Shown: positions 1 through 9,124 of the stretch, in pieces
How positions within the stretch are numbered: the first letter of the stretch is position 1
Layout of the letters: every line of letters begins with the position of its first letter
Source: Hominimerdicola alba 8
GTDB taxonomy: Bacteria > Bacillota > Clostridia > Oscillospirales > Ruminococcaceae
Direction of reading: 5' to 3'
DNA length: 64,000 nt
NCBI RefSeq assembly: GCF_000178155.2
Contig: NZ_ADKM02000130.1
Location: 1-64,000 of the forward strand
Position numbers and translations under genes: made by a program
The notes under the pieces: model-generated
What the model saw: only the letters and a program-made list of their open reading frames with translations
Told to the model about the DNA's origin: nothing
Databases searched by the model: none

Positions 1-1853
1 ACGGTGTGCCCGCCTACTATTTCCTTAAGACCATACGCGGCAAGGGGCGTGACGGCAAGCATATCATAATAGGTGTGCGCAATATTGATGCGCAGGTGCG
101 CCGCGAAAAGGCAACTGCTGAGGAGAACAGGCGATATTCCGAGATAGCAGGCTCTCTGGCGAGTTTGTTTGAGGTCATATATCTTATCGACCTGAACACA
201 GGCAGGTATAAAGAGTACAGCGCAAGCAGTAAGTTCGCTGAACTTGGCATAAAGTCTGAGGGTGATGACTTTTTCAGGGTGGTAAAGGAACAGACTGTCG
301 GCGTTATACATGAAGATGACTATGCGCGGGTGACTGAGGCACTTCAGCGCAGTAATATGGTGAAAGTTCTGGAAAAGTGCGGCTCATTCTCGCTTAGTTA
401 CAGGCAGATACTTGACGGCAGACCGCAGTATGTATCTCTGCTGGCGATAAGACAGCGCAACACCAGCGACAGGGTCGTGATAGGCATAAGAAATGTTGAC
501 GAGCAGGTACAGCGAGAGAACGCAGCCGCTCAGGAAAGCGCCACTTACAGTCATATCGCAAAGGCGCTGGCAAGCAGGTATGAAGTAATATACTATATCA
601 ATATAGAAAATAATGAATATGTCCAGTACAGCGCCAGCGAAAGGTTTGCAAAGCTGGGTATGACCGTATCAGGCAAGGATTTTTTCAAATCGGTAAAAGC
701 GGATATCTCAAAATATATACACCCCGATGATAAAAAGCGGCTGTTTGATAATCTGAGAAAGGATAATCTGGTGGAGGTGCTGGCACAGAGCGGCTCGATG
801 TCGATGACATACAGACAGACACTCGGCGGCAGGACACAGTATGTGACTGTGCTGGCTGTCAGACCCAAAAATGATGACAAGCACGTTATCATGGGAGCAT
901 TAAATGTTGATGCCCGTGTAAGGCGTGAACAGTCGATGGCGCGTGAAAATGAAGCTGTCGGAGAGATAGTCATGACGATGGCGCAGATGTATGAAGTCAT
1001 CTACTATGTGAACATAGTCACTGATGAATACCGCGAGTACAGCCACAGTGACAAGTACACAAAGCTGACGGTAAGCACCACAGGCACAGATTTCTTCGGA
1101 GATACACAGCACAATATGCACAGCCTCATCTGTACCGAAGACCATCAGATGATGGAAGAGGCGATGAAAAAAGAGAACCTGCTGAAAAGTATGGAGGAAA
1201 CAGGTTCCATCACCCTGAATTACAGGCTGATGCTGGACGGCAAACCCACCTACGTGACGCTTTTCGCCCTTAAGCCGAAGGAAGACTCCGAACATATAAT
1301 AATCGCAGTGGCAAACGTTGACAGCGCAAAACGCCGCGAGATGGCTTATAAGCAGGCGCTCGGCAGTGCTATGGATATGGCGAACCGCGATGCGCTGACA
1401 GGTGTCAAGAACAAGCACGCCTACGTGCAGTCAGAGATGGAGATAGACCGGCTGATAGCTGAGGATAAGTGTTATGACTTTGCGGTGCTGGTGGCTGATG
1501 TGAATGGGCTGAAACAGGTCAATGATACGCTGGGTCACCATGCGGGCGATGAGTATATCAAGGCGGCATGCAAGGTCATATGTACTACTTTCAAGCACAG
1601 CCCTGTTTTCAGGATAGGCGGTGACGAGTTCGCTGTAATAATGAAAGGCAGTGACTTTGAAGATCGCGAAATGCTCATAGAACAGATTTATGAAAAGATG
1701 AAAGCTAATGGCAGTGCGGGACTGGTGACGGCGGCTGCGGGCAAATCGGAATACATAAAGGGCAAAGACCTGCGCATGCAGGACGTTTTTGAACGTGCCG
1801 ACAACGCGATGTACGAGCAGAAAAAACTCTGCCGTGAAAGACGGCGCGAGTAG
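1..1853 (+). CDS. PAS-repeat diguanylate cyclase (GGDEF), 5' partial
   Basis: C-terminal 617 or so residues of a protein that begins before the window; the frame is open to base 3 and the first residues already match the end of a repeat unit. Three similar sensor units of about 130 residues follow (approximately 55-155, 190-290 and 325-425), each with a pattern like YEVIYYINI, then DFF, HPDD, and a closing block such as RPQYVSLLAI, which is PAS-like. Residues about 455-610 form a GGDEF domain with intact RIGGDEF (G538-F542 counting from base 6) and the D-x-N-x-L-K-x-x-N segment. The protein should make cyclic di-GMP in response to whatever the PAS array senses. No transmembrane segment is visible in the part present. 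It ends 14 bases before the dockerin gene. Confidence 0.88.
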   Translation, partial: GVPAYYFLKTIRGKGRDGKHIIIGVRNIDAQVRREKATAEENRRYSEIAGSLASLFEVIYLIDLNTGRYKEYSASSKFAELGIKSEGDDFFRVVKEQTVGVIHEDDYARVTEALQRSNMVKVLEKCGSFSLSYRQILDGRPQYVSLLAIRQRNTSDRVVIGIRNVDEQVQRENAAAQESATYSHIAKALASRYEVIYYINIENNEYVQYSASERFAKLGMTVSGKDFFKSVKADISKYIHPDDKKRLFDNLRKDNLVEVLAQSGSMSMTYRQTLGGRTQYVTVLAVRPKNDDKHVIMGALNVDARVRREQSMARENEAVGEIVMTMAQMYEVIYYVNIVTDEYREYSHSDKYTKLTVSTTGTDFFGDTQHNMHSLICTEDHQMMEEAMKKENLLKSMEETGSITLNYRLMLDGKPTYVTLFALKPKEDSEHIIIAVANVDSAKRREMAYKQALGSAMDMANRDALTGVKNKHAYVQSEMEIDRLIAEDKCYDFAVLVADVNGLKQVNDTLGHHAGDEYIKAACKVICTTFKHSPVFRIGGDEFAVIMKGSDFEDREMLIEQIYEKMKANGSAGLVTAAAGKSEYIKGKDLRMQDVFERADNAMYEQKKLCRERRRE

Positions 1854-1867
1854 ACTGTGGGGGCGAT

Positions 1868-2854
1868 ATGAAGAAGATACCTTTTATAACAGCGCTTGTC
1901 TGCGCGTCGATGATGTCGGCGGGCGTTTTTGCAGAAAAGATATCGGGCGGCGACCTTAACGGTGACGGCAGGATAAATGTCACCGACCTGTCAAAACTGG
2001 CGGCGCATATCAAAGGCGTAAAGCCGCTGGGCGACCTTTCACAGGCTGACATAAACGGTGACGGCAAAATAAATGTTACCGATATTTCCGCACTGGCATC
2101 ATATGTCAAGGGCGGTAAGTCAGAAGACACACAGCCGCCGCATTTCGTGGATTTCAGCACCTACCTCGCATGGGCGCAGGGAACGGGCTATAACGGCGGC
2201 AGTCTTGTCGCGGGCGGCGCTGACGGCATCAACGGGGATACATACCGCACTCTGCCGTCACAGGCGGGTTATGATTCGGGCAGGATAGTCATAGGCGACA
2301 GCAGGTCTTGTCAGATAGGCATATATGAACAGCACCGCAATAAAAGCGACACAGCGGTGTTCGCACTGTGGGGCGGGCATTACTCAAATTATGCGGGGCA
2401 GATATTGACTTCCGACCTGCGGGCAGATATCCGCGCCTGCATCGAAAAACAGATAGAACACTGCGGCAGTTCGACTGTGTACCTGTTTTCATCGGTCAAT
2501 GACTATGACTACTCAAACGGCAATAACAGCGGCAACATATCGGCAACTATCGCGGCGGCTGAAAGCATAAGAGCGATGACCGTCATAAAAGACGGCGTGC
2601 AGTACAGTCCTCGCGTAGTGATAGTCGGCAATGCGGGCTGTGACCCGAATAACCTGCTGTTCGGGTATATCGACCCGAATTATTTCAACAGATACATGGC
2701 TGACTACAACAGCGCTTTGCAGTACGCGGCGGCGCAGTCGGGGTTTGACTGCTATGTCAGCCTTGAAGAAATGGCAGGCGGCAGTATCGGTTTCATAGAT
2801 GACGGTCTGCATTATGACGAGAGGACACTGCAAAATATATGCAGTAATATATAG
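1868..2854 (+). CDS. Secreted dockerin protein with SGNH-like hydrolase domain
   Basis: 328 residues. Signal peptide about 1-22, then a type I dockerin (about 27-85) with two Ca-binding loops, GDLNGDGRINVTDLSKLAAH and ADINGDGKINVTDISALASY, which in ruminococci dock enzymes to cohesins. The rest (about 100-328) has IVIGDSRS near residue 140 and DGLHYD near the C-terminus, the pattern of the nucleophile block and the Asp-x-x-His block of SGNH/GDSL hydrolases. That suggests an esterase acting on polysaccharide or peptidoglycan, though the middle Gly/Asn blocks were not placed. The ATG follows a weak GGGGCG site. The dockerin is at the N-terminus, less usual than the C-terminus. Confidence 0.75.
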   Translation: MKKIPFITALVCASMMSAGVFAEKISGGDLNGDGRINVTDLSKLAAHIKGVKPLGDLSQADINGDGKINVTDISALASYVKGGKSEDTQPPHFVDFSTYLAWAQGTGYNGGSLVAGGADGINGDTYRTLPSQAGYDSGRIVIGDSRSCQIGIYEQHRNKSDTAVFALWGGHYSNYAGQILTSDLRADIRACIEKQIEHCGSSTVYLFSSVNDYDYSNGNNSGNISATIAAAESIRAMTVIKDGVQYSPRVVIVGNAGCDPNNLLFGYIDPNYFNRYMADYNSALQYAAAQSGFDCYVSLEEMAGGSIGFIDDGLHYDERTLQNICSNI

Positions 2855-2978
2855 CGAACAGTTCGTGCTGTTAGTCTGTTTCATTGCGAAAGGCGGTAGA
2901 TGCAAAAGGGAAAACATCGTCAGATATAGAGGGGCAGATAAGTGAAAGGGTTATTTTAGGGATACGGAGGATATAAAA

Positions 2979-3668
2979 ATGTTAAAGAGGATAATTTCAC
3001 TGGCGATAACTGTGACTATGGCGGCAGGCTGCATAACGGCGTATGCAGACAGCAATAAAGGCGACCTTAACAATGACGGCAGGCTCAATGTCACTGATGT
3101 GTCGAAACTGGCGGCGCATGTAAAGGGTGTGAAGTCACTTAGCGGCACATCACTTACAAGGGCAGATGTGAACAGCGACGGCAAGGTGAACGTAACAGAT
3201 ATCTCGATGCTGGCAAACCATGTCAAGGGCGGCGGGGACAGTTCGGCATCAAAAACACCTACCGCTGACGATTATGCGCTTCAGCTGGCGAAACTGGTGA
3301 ATAATGAACGCAGAGCGCGTGGTCTTACACCTTATGTCTATTCCACCGAACTGAATAAAGCGGCTATGATAAGGGCTAAAGAACTCTACACTAAGTTTGA
3401 CCATACCCGCCCTGACGGAAGAAGCTGTTTTTCCATATATGACGATCTCGGCATCAACTGGACGGCTGTGGCTGAGAACATAGCATACGGTCAGAGTTCT
3501 GCGCAGGCGGCGTTCAATGACTTTATGAGTTCTGAGCATCACCGCAGCAGCATGCTCGATGCCACCAAGACTTATATGGGTATAGGCGTATACCGCAGCA
3601 GCAGCGGCACTTTGTACTGGGCACAATTATTCGCCAACGGCAGCGGAATGACAGGAAGCGTTGTTTAA
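2979..3668 (+). CDS. Secreted dockerin protein with CAP (SCP/PR-1) domain
   Basis: 229 residues, good ribosome site GGAGG seven bases before ATG. Signal peptide about 1-23, a type I dockerin about 26-85 (GDLNNDGRLNVTDVSKLAAH and ADVNSDGKVNVTDISMLANH), then a CAP/SCP domain from about 97 to the end with the family blocks LVNNERRARGL, the His in KFDHTRPDG, AENIAYG, the SEHHRSSML helix and YWAQLFANG. Bacterial CAP proteins of this YkwD type are secreted; their activity is poorly known. The dockerin implies attachment to a cohesin on the cell surface or in a cellulosome. It is a likely recent relative of the preceding gene in its dockerin part. A 124-bp gap without a clear terminator separates the two genes. 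Confidence 0.85.
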   Translation: MLKRIISLAITVTMAAGCITAYADSNKGDLNNDGRLNVTDVSKLAAHVKGVKSLSGTSLTRADVNSDGKVNVTDISMLANHVKGGGDSSASKTPTADDYALQLAKLVNNERRARGLTPYVYSTELNKAAMIRAKELYTKFDHTRPDGRSCFSIYDDLGINWTAVAENIAYGQSSAQAAFNDFMSSEHHRSSMLDATKTYMGIGVYRSSSGTLYWAQLFANGSGMTGSVV

Positions 3669-3718
3669 TTCACAATTCATAATTCATAATTCATAATTAT
3701 TGGCATGGGCGAAAGCGT
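3667..3718. repeat. AATTCAT-rich repeat block
   Basis: Just after the CAP gene stop: three to four tandem AATTCATAATT-like units followed by ATTGGCATGGGCGAAAGC. Related blocks lie at 9465-9515 and 41424-41463. Confidence 0.5.
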
Positions 3719-3760
3719 GCTGTGCCGCCGAAAAAGCCGAGTAAGGACATGATACAAAAT

Positions 3761-3795
3761 AAAGCTCTTCGCAAATCTGCGGAGAGCTTTATCAA
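3761..3795 (+). terminator. Stem-loop after the dockerin-CAP gene
   Basis: AAAGCTCT pairs with AGAGCTTT around a 14-base loop. Only a short T tract follows, so termination is likely but weak. Confidence 0.5.
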
Positions 3796-3946
3796 TTCAT
3801 GAAAATATTACAAGTCAAGATCTGTTCTTTCCACCTCCGAAAAAGTCACGACTACCTCACTTGTGTAATGCTCAGCTCAAAAAGTGAACAGAACGTTAAT
3901 ACGGTGATTTACTTGTCAATTTGTGCGTGATAGATAATTGTGCTGC

Positions 3947-3975
3947 TTGACTTCTCAAAAAAACTATGCTATAAT
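3947..3975 (+). promoter_or_regulatory. SigA-type promoter for the 4161 gene
   Basis: TTGACT (3947-3952), 17 bp, TATAAT (3970-3975). The predicted start point falls at the left edge of the family A repeat, so the repeat would lie in the 5' untranslated leader. Confidence 0.7.
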
Positions 3976-3987
3976 TATAACATAAAT

Positions 3988-4113
3988 CGTGGCTATCCCG
4001 CTGACACACCACCAAAACGGCGGTTTTACAGAACTTAAGGCGGTTGGCGTATGGCGCTCAATTATCCTTTTGTTTACAGCATTTTCAGCTGGTGTGCTAA
4101 AGGGATAACCATA
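3988..4113 (+). mobile_element. MITE-like element, family A copy 1 (126 bp)
   Basis: Starts CGTGGCTATCCCGCTGACAC and ends with the partly inverted GCTAAAGGGATAACCATA. Flanked by ACATAAAT (3980-3987) and ATATAAAT (4114-4121), an 8-bp target duplication with one mismatch. It has the same length as copy 2 at 30720 and no coding capacity. Confidence 0.8.
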
Positions 4114-4160
4114 ATATAAATTGTCCGCAAGGATAATAAAAAACGAAAGGTGGATTTTTC

Positions 4161-4436
4161 ATGGGAAGCGCAAAAAGAAGACAGGAAGAATTTGACGATG
4201 CTCGCAACCGCGGCACCGAAATTCTGATCGAAGAGGGGGTTATCAGCCGCTGCGAACACCACGAGGAGATAGTCACCGACAACTGGGACGACTCAGGACT
4301 GAGCAAGGCTCAGGACAGGTTCGCAGCAGAGATGGCTGGTAAATTCACTCGCGAGGAATGCGATGAGTTTCTCGACAGCATCATCAAAGATGCTCCGAAC
4401 GATTGCCCGCTCTGCGAGAAATTCGAGGCAGAATAG
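4161..4436 (+). CDS. Small charged protein of unknown function
   Basis: 91 residues with a good site (AAAGGTGG) ten bases before ATG. No signal peptide or membrane segment. It is rich in Glu, Asp and Lys, with a CEHHEE segment in the middle and CPLCEKFEAE at the end. The single Cys and His pair plus the terminal Cys-x-x-Cys could bind a metal, but no complete zinc-ribbon pattern is present. I do not recognise a family. It stands alone: its own promoter lies upstream of a family A repeat and a bidirectional terminator follows. A cytosolic role is inferred only from composition. Confidence 0.6.
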   Translation: MGSAKRRQEEFDDARNRGTEILIEEGVISRCEHHEEIVTDNWDDSGLSKAQDRFAAEMAGKFTREECDEFLDSIIKDAPNDCPLCEKFEAE

Positions 4437-4446
4437 CATGCAAAAC

Positions 4447-4478
4447 AAAAGGTCTTCACCCCCGTGAAGACCTTTTTT
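4447..4478. terminator. Bidirectional terminator
   Basis: AAAAGGTCTTCAC pairs with GTGAAGACCTTTTTT around four bases. It serves the small plus-strand gene and the convergent permease gene. Confidence 0.9.
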
Positions 4479-4480
4479 CA

Positions 4481-7400
4481 TTATTCAACAGATTTCAGGC
4501 TCTCTGCCATGTTTATCTTTTCCAGCTTACTGCTCATGACCGCGTTCACGCCGATGTTGAACAGGAATGTCAGCGCGATGCTGTAAACAAAACTCATAGG
4601 AAGTATGCGCACCTTGAAGCTGACCATATCGACCACTATCTGCGCCATCACAAAACGGTGCAGGAGTACGCCCAGCCCAAGCCCGACCGCTATGCCCAGC
4701 GCCGTCAGGAAGATGTTCTCGCGCAGTACGTATGCCGCCGTTTCATTGCGGAAAAAGCCCAGCACCTTGATGGTAGCTATCTCGCGCTCACGCTCGGTTA
4801 TGTTGATGTTTGTCAGGTTGTACAGCACTATGAACGCCAGCCCCGCCGCGCTGACTATGACCAGCAGTACCACGTAGTCAAGACTGCTCATCGAGTCGGT
4901 CAGACGCTTCTTCAAGTCCTCGTAAAGGGTCACGTTTACCACATCGTCCAGCTTGCCGATGGCGGTCTGTGCCTTGTGGACATCTTCGCCCGCCTTGAAC
5001 CTCACATACGCTTCGTTCATATCTGTCTGCTCGCCCAGCTGACGTTCGACCGCTTCGTGCGGAACGAAAATGTAGTTGTAAACGTGGTTGTCAAATATCG
5101 CCTTTACCTTGAACTTCATCACCCGCATGTTTTCATCACGCAGAGTTATCTCATCGCCCGCTTTGACCTTGTATCGCTCTGCCACACTTATGCTCACCAG
5201 CGCTTCATCACCTGTGGGCGGCTCGACCGCTTCACCCTCAGTGTCGATGAAATTCATACTGCCCTTCAGTTCATCAAAATCAGCAGGAGCCATCAGGGTC
5301 ATGCTCTTTGTCAGATCTTTTTTGACAAGATCCCACGCCCCCGTGTAGATGCAGGCATACTCCGCACCCATATCGTCCAGCTTTTCAGAAAGCGAATGCG
5401 GCATGCCGCCGTCATCGCCCGCCTTGAAGTCCACCGAAGCATCAGCCGTCACTATCTCTTCGTACTGAACTTCCGCAAATCCCGATACCGAGTCTTTCAG
5501 CCCGAAGCCCGTCAACAGCAGAGCCGTACAGCCGCTTATGCCGACTATCATCATGAAGAAACGTTTCTTGTAGCGGAAAATGTTGCGTATCGTTACCTTG
5601 TGCAGGAATTTCATTCTGTTCCATATGAACGGAAATCTCTCCAGCAGTACCCGCTTGCCCGCTTTGGGCGCTTTGGGACGCATAAGCCCCGCCGCAGTTT
5701 CGCTCAGTTCATATCTGCACGACAGCCAAGCCGCACCCACCGAACATGCTATCGCGACCGTACCCGCTATCGCCGCCAGCTTCACATCGAACAGGTACTT
5801 TATGTCAAGTTCTATGTACATCAGCTTGTAGGTCATCCATATGACTTTCGGGAAAAGCACCGTACCCACGCCGTAGCCTGTCACACAGCCCAGCACCGCC
5901 GCACTGCCCGCATAGAACGTGAACTTGCCCATTATCGCCCGCTCGGAATATCCCAGCGCTTTCAGCGTGCCTATCTGCGTGCGGCGCTCTTCCACCATGC
6001 GGCTCATGGTCGTCATGCAGACCAGTGCCGCCACAAGTATGAAGAATATCGGGAATACCCTCGCCACCTGCTCGACTATCTCCGAGTCGTTCTCAAAGCA
6101 CGCATAGCCGATGTTAGTGTTGCGGTCAAGCAGGAAAACATCGGGCTTTTTCAGGTCACGAAGTTCTTTTTCGCCGTCTGCCAGTTCTTGCTCAGCCTTA
6201 GCTATCTCCTCATCAAAGGAGGTCACACCGTCCTGATACTCAGCCTCGCCGTCCTCATACTTTTCAAGACCATCTTCGTACTCAGCCTTGCCGTCCTTAT
6301 ATTCCTGTCTGCCTTTTTCCAGTTCAGCTTTGCCGTCCTCCAGCTGTTTTTTGCCGTCCTCATAATCACGCAAGCCCTTGTCGTACTGTGCCTTGCCCGA
6401 CTGATACTGCGCCAGCGAAGCCGAGTACTGTGCAAGGCCTTGCTGATACTGCGCCCTGCCCGCTTCCAGCTGAGCGCGGCTCTGTTCAAGGACTTCCCGC
6501 TGTGCCGAAAGTTCAGCCTGCCCCGCCGAAAGTTCTGCCTTTTTCGCATCAAGTTCAGCCTGTGCCGCCGAAAGCTGTTCAAAGCCGCCGTCAAGCTGTG
6601 CCTTGCCCGCCATTATCACGGCTGACTCTTCGGGCGGCAGCATGTCCGCCATGTCGAGGTATTCGCCGTACTGTTCCATGAACTGCGCATACTGCATATT
6701 CAGCGCCGCAGTGTTTGCATCTATCTCCGCCTGACCTGCTTCTATCTGCGCCGCACCGTCATCAAGCTGTGCCTGTGCCGCCGCCAAAGCCGCTTCGCCC
6801 TCACGGAGTTGTTTTTCGCCCGCATCTAACTGCGCCTTGCTTGCCGCGAGGGTCGCCGCCGCGCTGTCAAGCTGTGCCTTGCCGCTCACGAGTGTACCCT
6901 CAGTGTCATCGAGGGTCTTTTTGGCATCTTTCAGCTTCTTCTCGTTGTCGGCTATCTCTTTTTCACCGTCAGCTATCTCCTTTTCGGCATCGGTGAGTTT
7001 CTGCGCCGCATCGTCAAGTTCCGCCTTAGCATCATCAAGTTCCGCACGCGCATCGTCCAGCTTTTGCTGACCTTCTTCGCGTGCATCTTCAAGTTCCTGC
7101 CTGCCGTCAGCCAGCTTGTCCTCAGCTTCCGAAACTATCCTGTCATAGCGCTGTTCAGCCTGTTCTTCGGCAGCTTTCTCCCAGCTGTCCTCGCGGTCAG
7201 CCATATAGTCCTTGTAGTCGTCCGAATACACATCAAGTTCGTGGTCCAGCTTAACATAAAGTTCGGTATAAACTTCCATGTCAAAAGCCGACTTGTCAAG
7301 ATAGATATACCCGTTCACAGAACCGCTTCCGAGTGTGGTAGTGCCGCGCTCAAAATGTACGTAAGCAGGCGCGTATATCCGCCCGACCACCGTCAGTTCA

Positions 7401-7891
7401 CGGGGCTTGAAATTGTCCAGCGTGTCCTCGCTGTTGCCCTCGCCAACCGTGAATTTGTCGCCCACCTTAAAAGAGGTCTTGCCGTCTATCAGCACTTCGC
7501 CGTCATTTTCGGGCATCCTGCCCTCCAGCATTTCGGGGACATTCACCCCGTCAGTCAGCGAGTGGGTCTTGAATACCAGTTCGTTGTCCTTTTCATCATG
7601 CACCAGCAGGTCGAGGGCGTATGCACCCTCAGCCGCGCGGACATCTTCACGCCCTTTCAGCGCCGCAACGTCATCTTCCTCCCACCCCAGCGTGGAAACT
7701 ATGCGGTAATCGAACAACTCGTGATCGGTCATAAAGCCGCCCACCGTGTTGACCATAGCGGGCGTGGTTATTTTTACGCCCGAGAAAAATCCCACACCCA
7801 GCGCGATTATCGCCATTATCGCAAAAAAGCGCCCGAAAGTGCTCTTTATCTCCCTAAGCGAAGAAACTCTCAGTTTTGAACGCATGTGCAT
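4481..7891 (-). CDS. ABC transporter permease, FtsX type, with long coiled coil
   Basis: 1136 residues from the ATG at 7891, whose A is shared with the TGA of the ATPase gene (translational coupling); GTG codons just upstream are possible but unnecessary. An N-terminal membrane helix (about 17-38) is followed by an extracellular region that contains a very long Ala/Glu/Asp/Gln coiled coil (about 205-600) with many short repeats such as DGKAELEKG and KAQLDAG. Then come two FtsX-like blocks, each with three to four helices, one at about 640-760 and one at the C-terminus, plus a helix near 790. The architecture is that of MacB-like exporters with a giant ectodomain. Substrate unknown; lipid, peptide or cell-wall-linked export is inferred. 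Confidence 0.85.
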   Translation of the reverse strand: MHMRSKLRVSSLREIKSTFGRFFAIMAIIALGVGFFSGVKITTPAMVNTVGGFMTDHELFDYRIVSTLGWEEDDVAALKGREDVRAAEGAYALDLLVHDEKDNELVFKTHSLTDGVNVPEMLEGRMPENDGEVLIDGKTSFKVGDKFTVGEGNSEDTLDNFKPRELTVVGRIYAPAYVHFERGTTTLGSGSVNGYIYLDKSAFDMEVYTELYVKLDHELDVYSDDYKDYMADREDSWEKAAEEQAEQRYDRIVSEAEDKLADGRQELEDAREEGQQKLDDARAELDDAKAELDDAAQKLTDAEKEIADGEKEIADNEKKLKDAKKTLDDTEGTLVSGKAQLDSAAATLAASKAQLDAGEKQLREGEAALAAAQAQLDDGAAQIEAGQAEIDANTAALNMQYAQFMEQYGEYLDMADMLPPEESAVIMAGKAQLDGGFEQLSAAQAELDAKKAELSAGQAELSAQREVLEQSRAQLEAGRAQYQQGLAQYSASLAQYQSGKAQYDKGLRDYEDGKKQLEDGKAELEKGRQEYKDGKAEYEDGLEKYEDGEAEYQDGVTSFDEEIAKAEQELADGEKELRDLKKPDVFLLDRNTNIGYACFENDSEIVEQVARVFPIFFILVAALVCMTTMSRMVEERRTQIGTLKALGYSERAIMGKFTFYAGSAAVLGCVTGYGVGTVLFPKVIWMTYKLMYIELDIKYLFDVKLAAIAGTVAIACSVGAAWLSCRYELSETAAGLMRPKAPKAGKRVLLERFPFIWNRMKFLHKVTIRNIFRYKKRFFMMIVGISGCTALLLTGFGLKDSVSGFAEVQYEEIVTADASVDFKAGDDGGMPHSLSEKLDDMGAEYACIYTGAWDLVKKDLTKSMTLMAPADFDELKGSMNFIDTEGEAVEPPTGDEALVSISVAERYKVKAGDEITLRDENMRVMKFKVKAIFDNHVYNYIFVPHEAVERQLGEQTDMNEAYVRFKAGEDVHKAQTAIGKLDDVVNVTLYEDLKKRLTDSMSSLDYVVLLVIVSAAGLAFIVLYNLTNINITEREREIATIKVLGFFRNETAAYVLRENIFLTALGIAVGLGLGVLLHRFVMAQIVVDMVSFKVRILPMSFVYSIALTFLFNIGVNAVMSSKLEKINMAESLKSVE

Positions 7892-8595
7892 CACCACTCG
7901 ATGTCTTCAACATCAACGATATCGGTATTCAGCCGCATGCTTTCCACCATACCGCTCTTGACAGTGATTATCCTGTCTGCCATAGCCGCCAGCGCCGAGT
8001 TGTGGGTTATCACCACGACAGTCATGCCCTTTTTGCGGCAGGTGTCCTGCAACAGTTTAAGCACCGCCTTGCCCGTGTTGTAGTCCAGCGCACCCGTAGG
8101 CTCATCGCACAGCAAAAGTTTCGGGTTTTTGGCGAGCGCCCTCGCGATAGCCACACGCTGTTGTTCACCGCCCGAAAGCTGTGCGGGGAAGTTCTTCATT
8201 CGCTCCCCAAGACCCACCTGTCTGAGCACTTCTTCCGCATCGAGCGGGTCTTTGCATATCTGCGCCGCCAGTTCCACATTTTCCTTAGCGGTGAGGTTCT
8301 GCACCAGATTATAGAACTGGAACACGAACCCGATATCATACCGCCTGTAAGCGGTAAGTTCCTTTTTGCCCAGCTTTGATATCTCGCGGCCGTCCAGCTT
8401 TACACTGCCCGAAGTCAGCGTATCCATTCCGCCGAGAATATTCAGTATAGTCGTTTTGCCCGCGCCCGAAGCGCCGACAATAACGCAGAATTCGCCCTTG
8501 CCTATCTCAAAAGTGGCATCTTTCAGCGCATGTATCTCGACTTCACCTGTCTTGTAAGTTTTCTTTACGTTCTTAAATTCAACAAATGCACTCAT
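7891..8595 (-). CDS. ABC transporter ATP-binding protein (LolD/MacB type)
   Basis: 234 residues from ATG at 8595, preceded by AGGAGT; a longer in-frame start is less likely because it would lie inside the repeated leader. Walker A is GASGAGKTT, the signature LSGGEQQR and Walker [12 protein letters not shown], followed by a switch His in VITHN. Lengths and motifs fit the MacB/LolD subfamily, which powers FtsX-type permeases by mechanotransmission rather than classical channel transport. It overlaps the permease start by one base. The 5' leader is almost identical to that of asnS on the other strand (see the repeat at 8596). Confidence 0.92.
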   Translation of the reverse strand: MSAFVEFKNVKKTYKTGEVEIHALKDATFEIGKGEFCVIVGASGAGKTTILNILGGMDTLTSGSVKLDGREISKLGKKELTAYRRYDIGFVFQFYNLVQNLTAKENVELAAQICKDPLDAEEVLRQVGLGERMKNFPAQLSGGEQQRVAIARALAKNPKLLLCDEPTGALDYNTGKAVLKLLQDTCRKKGMTVVVITHNSALAAMADRIITVKSGMVESMRLNTDIVDVEDIEW

Positions 8596-8645
8596 TTTTA
8601 CTCCTATTCTAAATGTGGGCGAAGCCCCCATACCCCCGACGCTCA
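8596..8645 (-). repeat. Duplicated GC-rich leader (inverted partner at 9971)
   Basis: Read on the minus strand it runs GGGGGTATGGGGGC, a short loop, GCCCAC, ATTTAGAATAGGAGTAAAA and into the ABC ATPase start. The same sequence with few changes lies directly before asnS at 9971-10023, in the opposite orientation on the chromosome. Confidence 0.75.
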
Positions 8646-8648
8646 GAC

Positions 8649-8733
8649 TTTTGCGCCTGAGAAACTTAAAGATTTTTTTGCACCCTTCGGTCGTACCTCC
8701 CTACGGGCACAAAAAAACTTTAAAGGCGCAAAA
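8649..8733. repeat. 85-bp imperfect palindrome
   Basis: TTTTGCGCC (8649-8657) and GGCGCAAAA (8725-8733) are exact inverted repeats. Inside them CTTAAAG, TTTTTTTGC and CCC pair with GGG, CAAAAAAA and CTTTAA. The strand can fold into one long hairpin. Half of the element (TTTTGCGCCTGAGAAAC) recurs at about 8819-8835. Confidence 0.65.
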
Positions 8734-8991
8734 GCTCCTCGCTCTTTGGCATGTACGAGAGTCTTGTTTTGCTCGATTATCTTAAATGGGGTCGAAGCCC
8801 CCAAGCCCCCACGCGAGCCTTTTGCGCCTGAGAAACATAAATGGGGACTCGCCCGCACGTCCGAAAGTCCGTTTTCTCCCTTTTTTCATGGGAAATGCCA
8901 TCATTCACGCAACAATTTCCACCGCTGAATGCTAGATATATCGGCACACTGCCGCTAATGTCAGCAATCGTGGATTATAAAACCGATTTCT

Positions 8992-9020
8992 ATTATACCA
9001 TAGTAATATTGAAAAATCAA
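8992..9020 (-). promoter_or_regulatory. Candidate promoter for the ABC exporter
   Basis: On the minus strand TTGATT, 17 bp, TATAAT. This would give a leader of about 390 bases through the palindromic region. Confidence 0.45.
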
Positions 9021-9074
9021 GGCGCGTATCTGATGTATTCCAGCATTTTCCTGAAAAAAGACAGCACTCACCCC

Positions 9075-9103
9075 TTGACAAATCGGGAAAAAGGTGTTAT
9101 AAT
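9075..9103 (+). promoter_or_regulatory. Promoter of the asnS T-box transcript
   Basis: TTGACA (9075-9080), 17 bp, TATAAT (9098-9103), directly before the T-box leader. Confidence 0.85.
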
Positions 9104-9124
9104 ACATACAATATTTTTCAAACG

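Noticed and set aside
3719-3946. A structured non-coding RNA in the gap after the CAP gene
   Set aside because: Only a terminator-like stem was found; no match to RNase P, SRP, tmRNA or 6S features.
4403-6625. A 740-codon open frame on the plus strand opposite the permease gene
   Set aside because: It is the antisense of the low-complexity coiled-coil coding region; its product is His/Arg/Gln-rich with no domain, and the permease frame has clear motifs.
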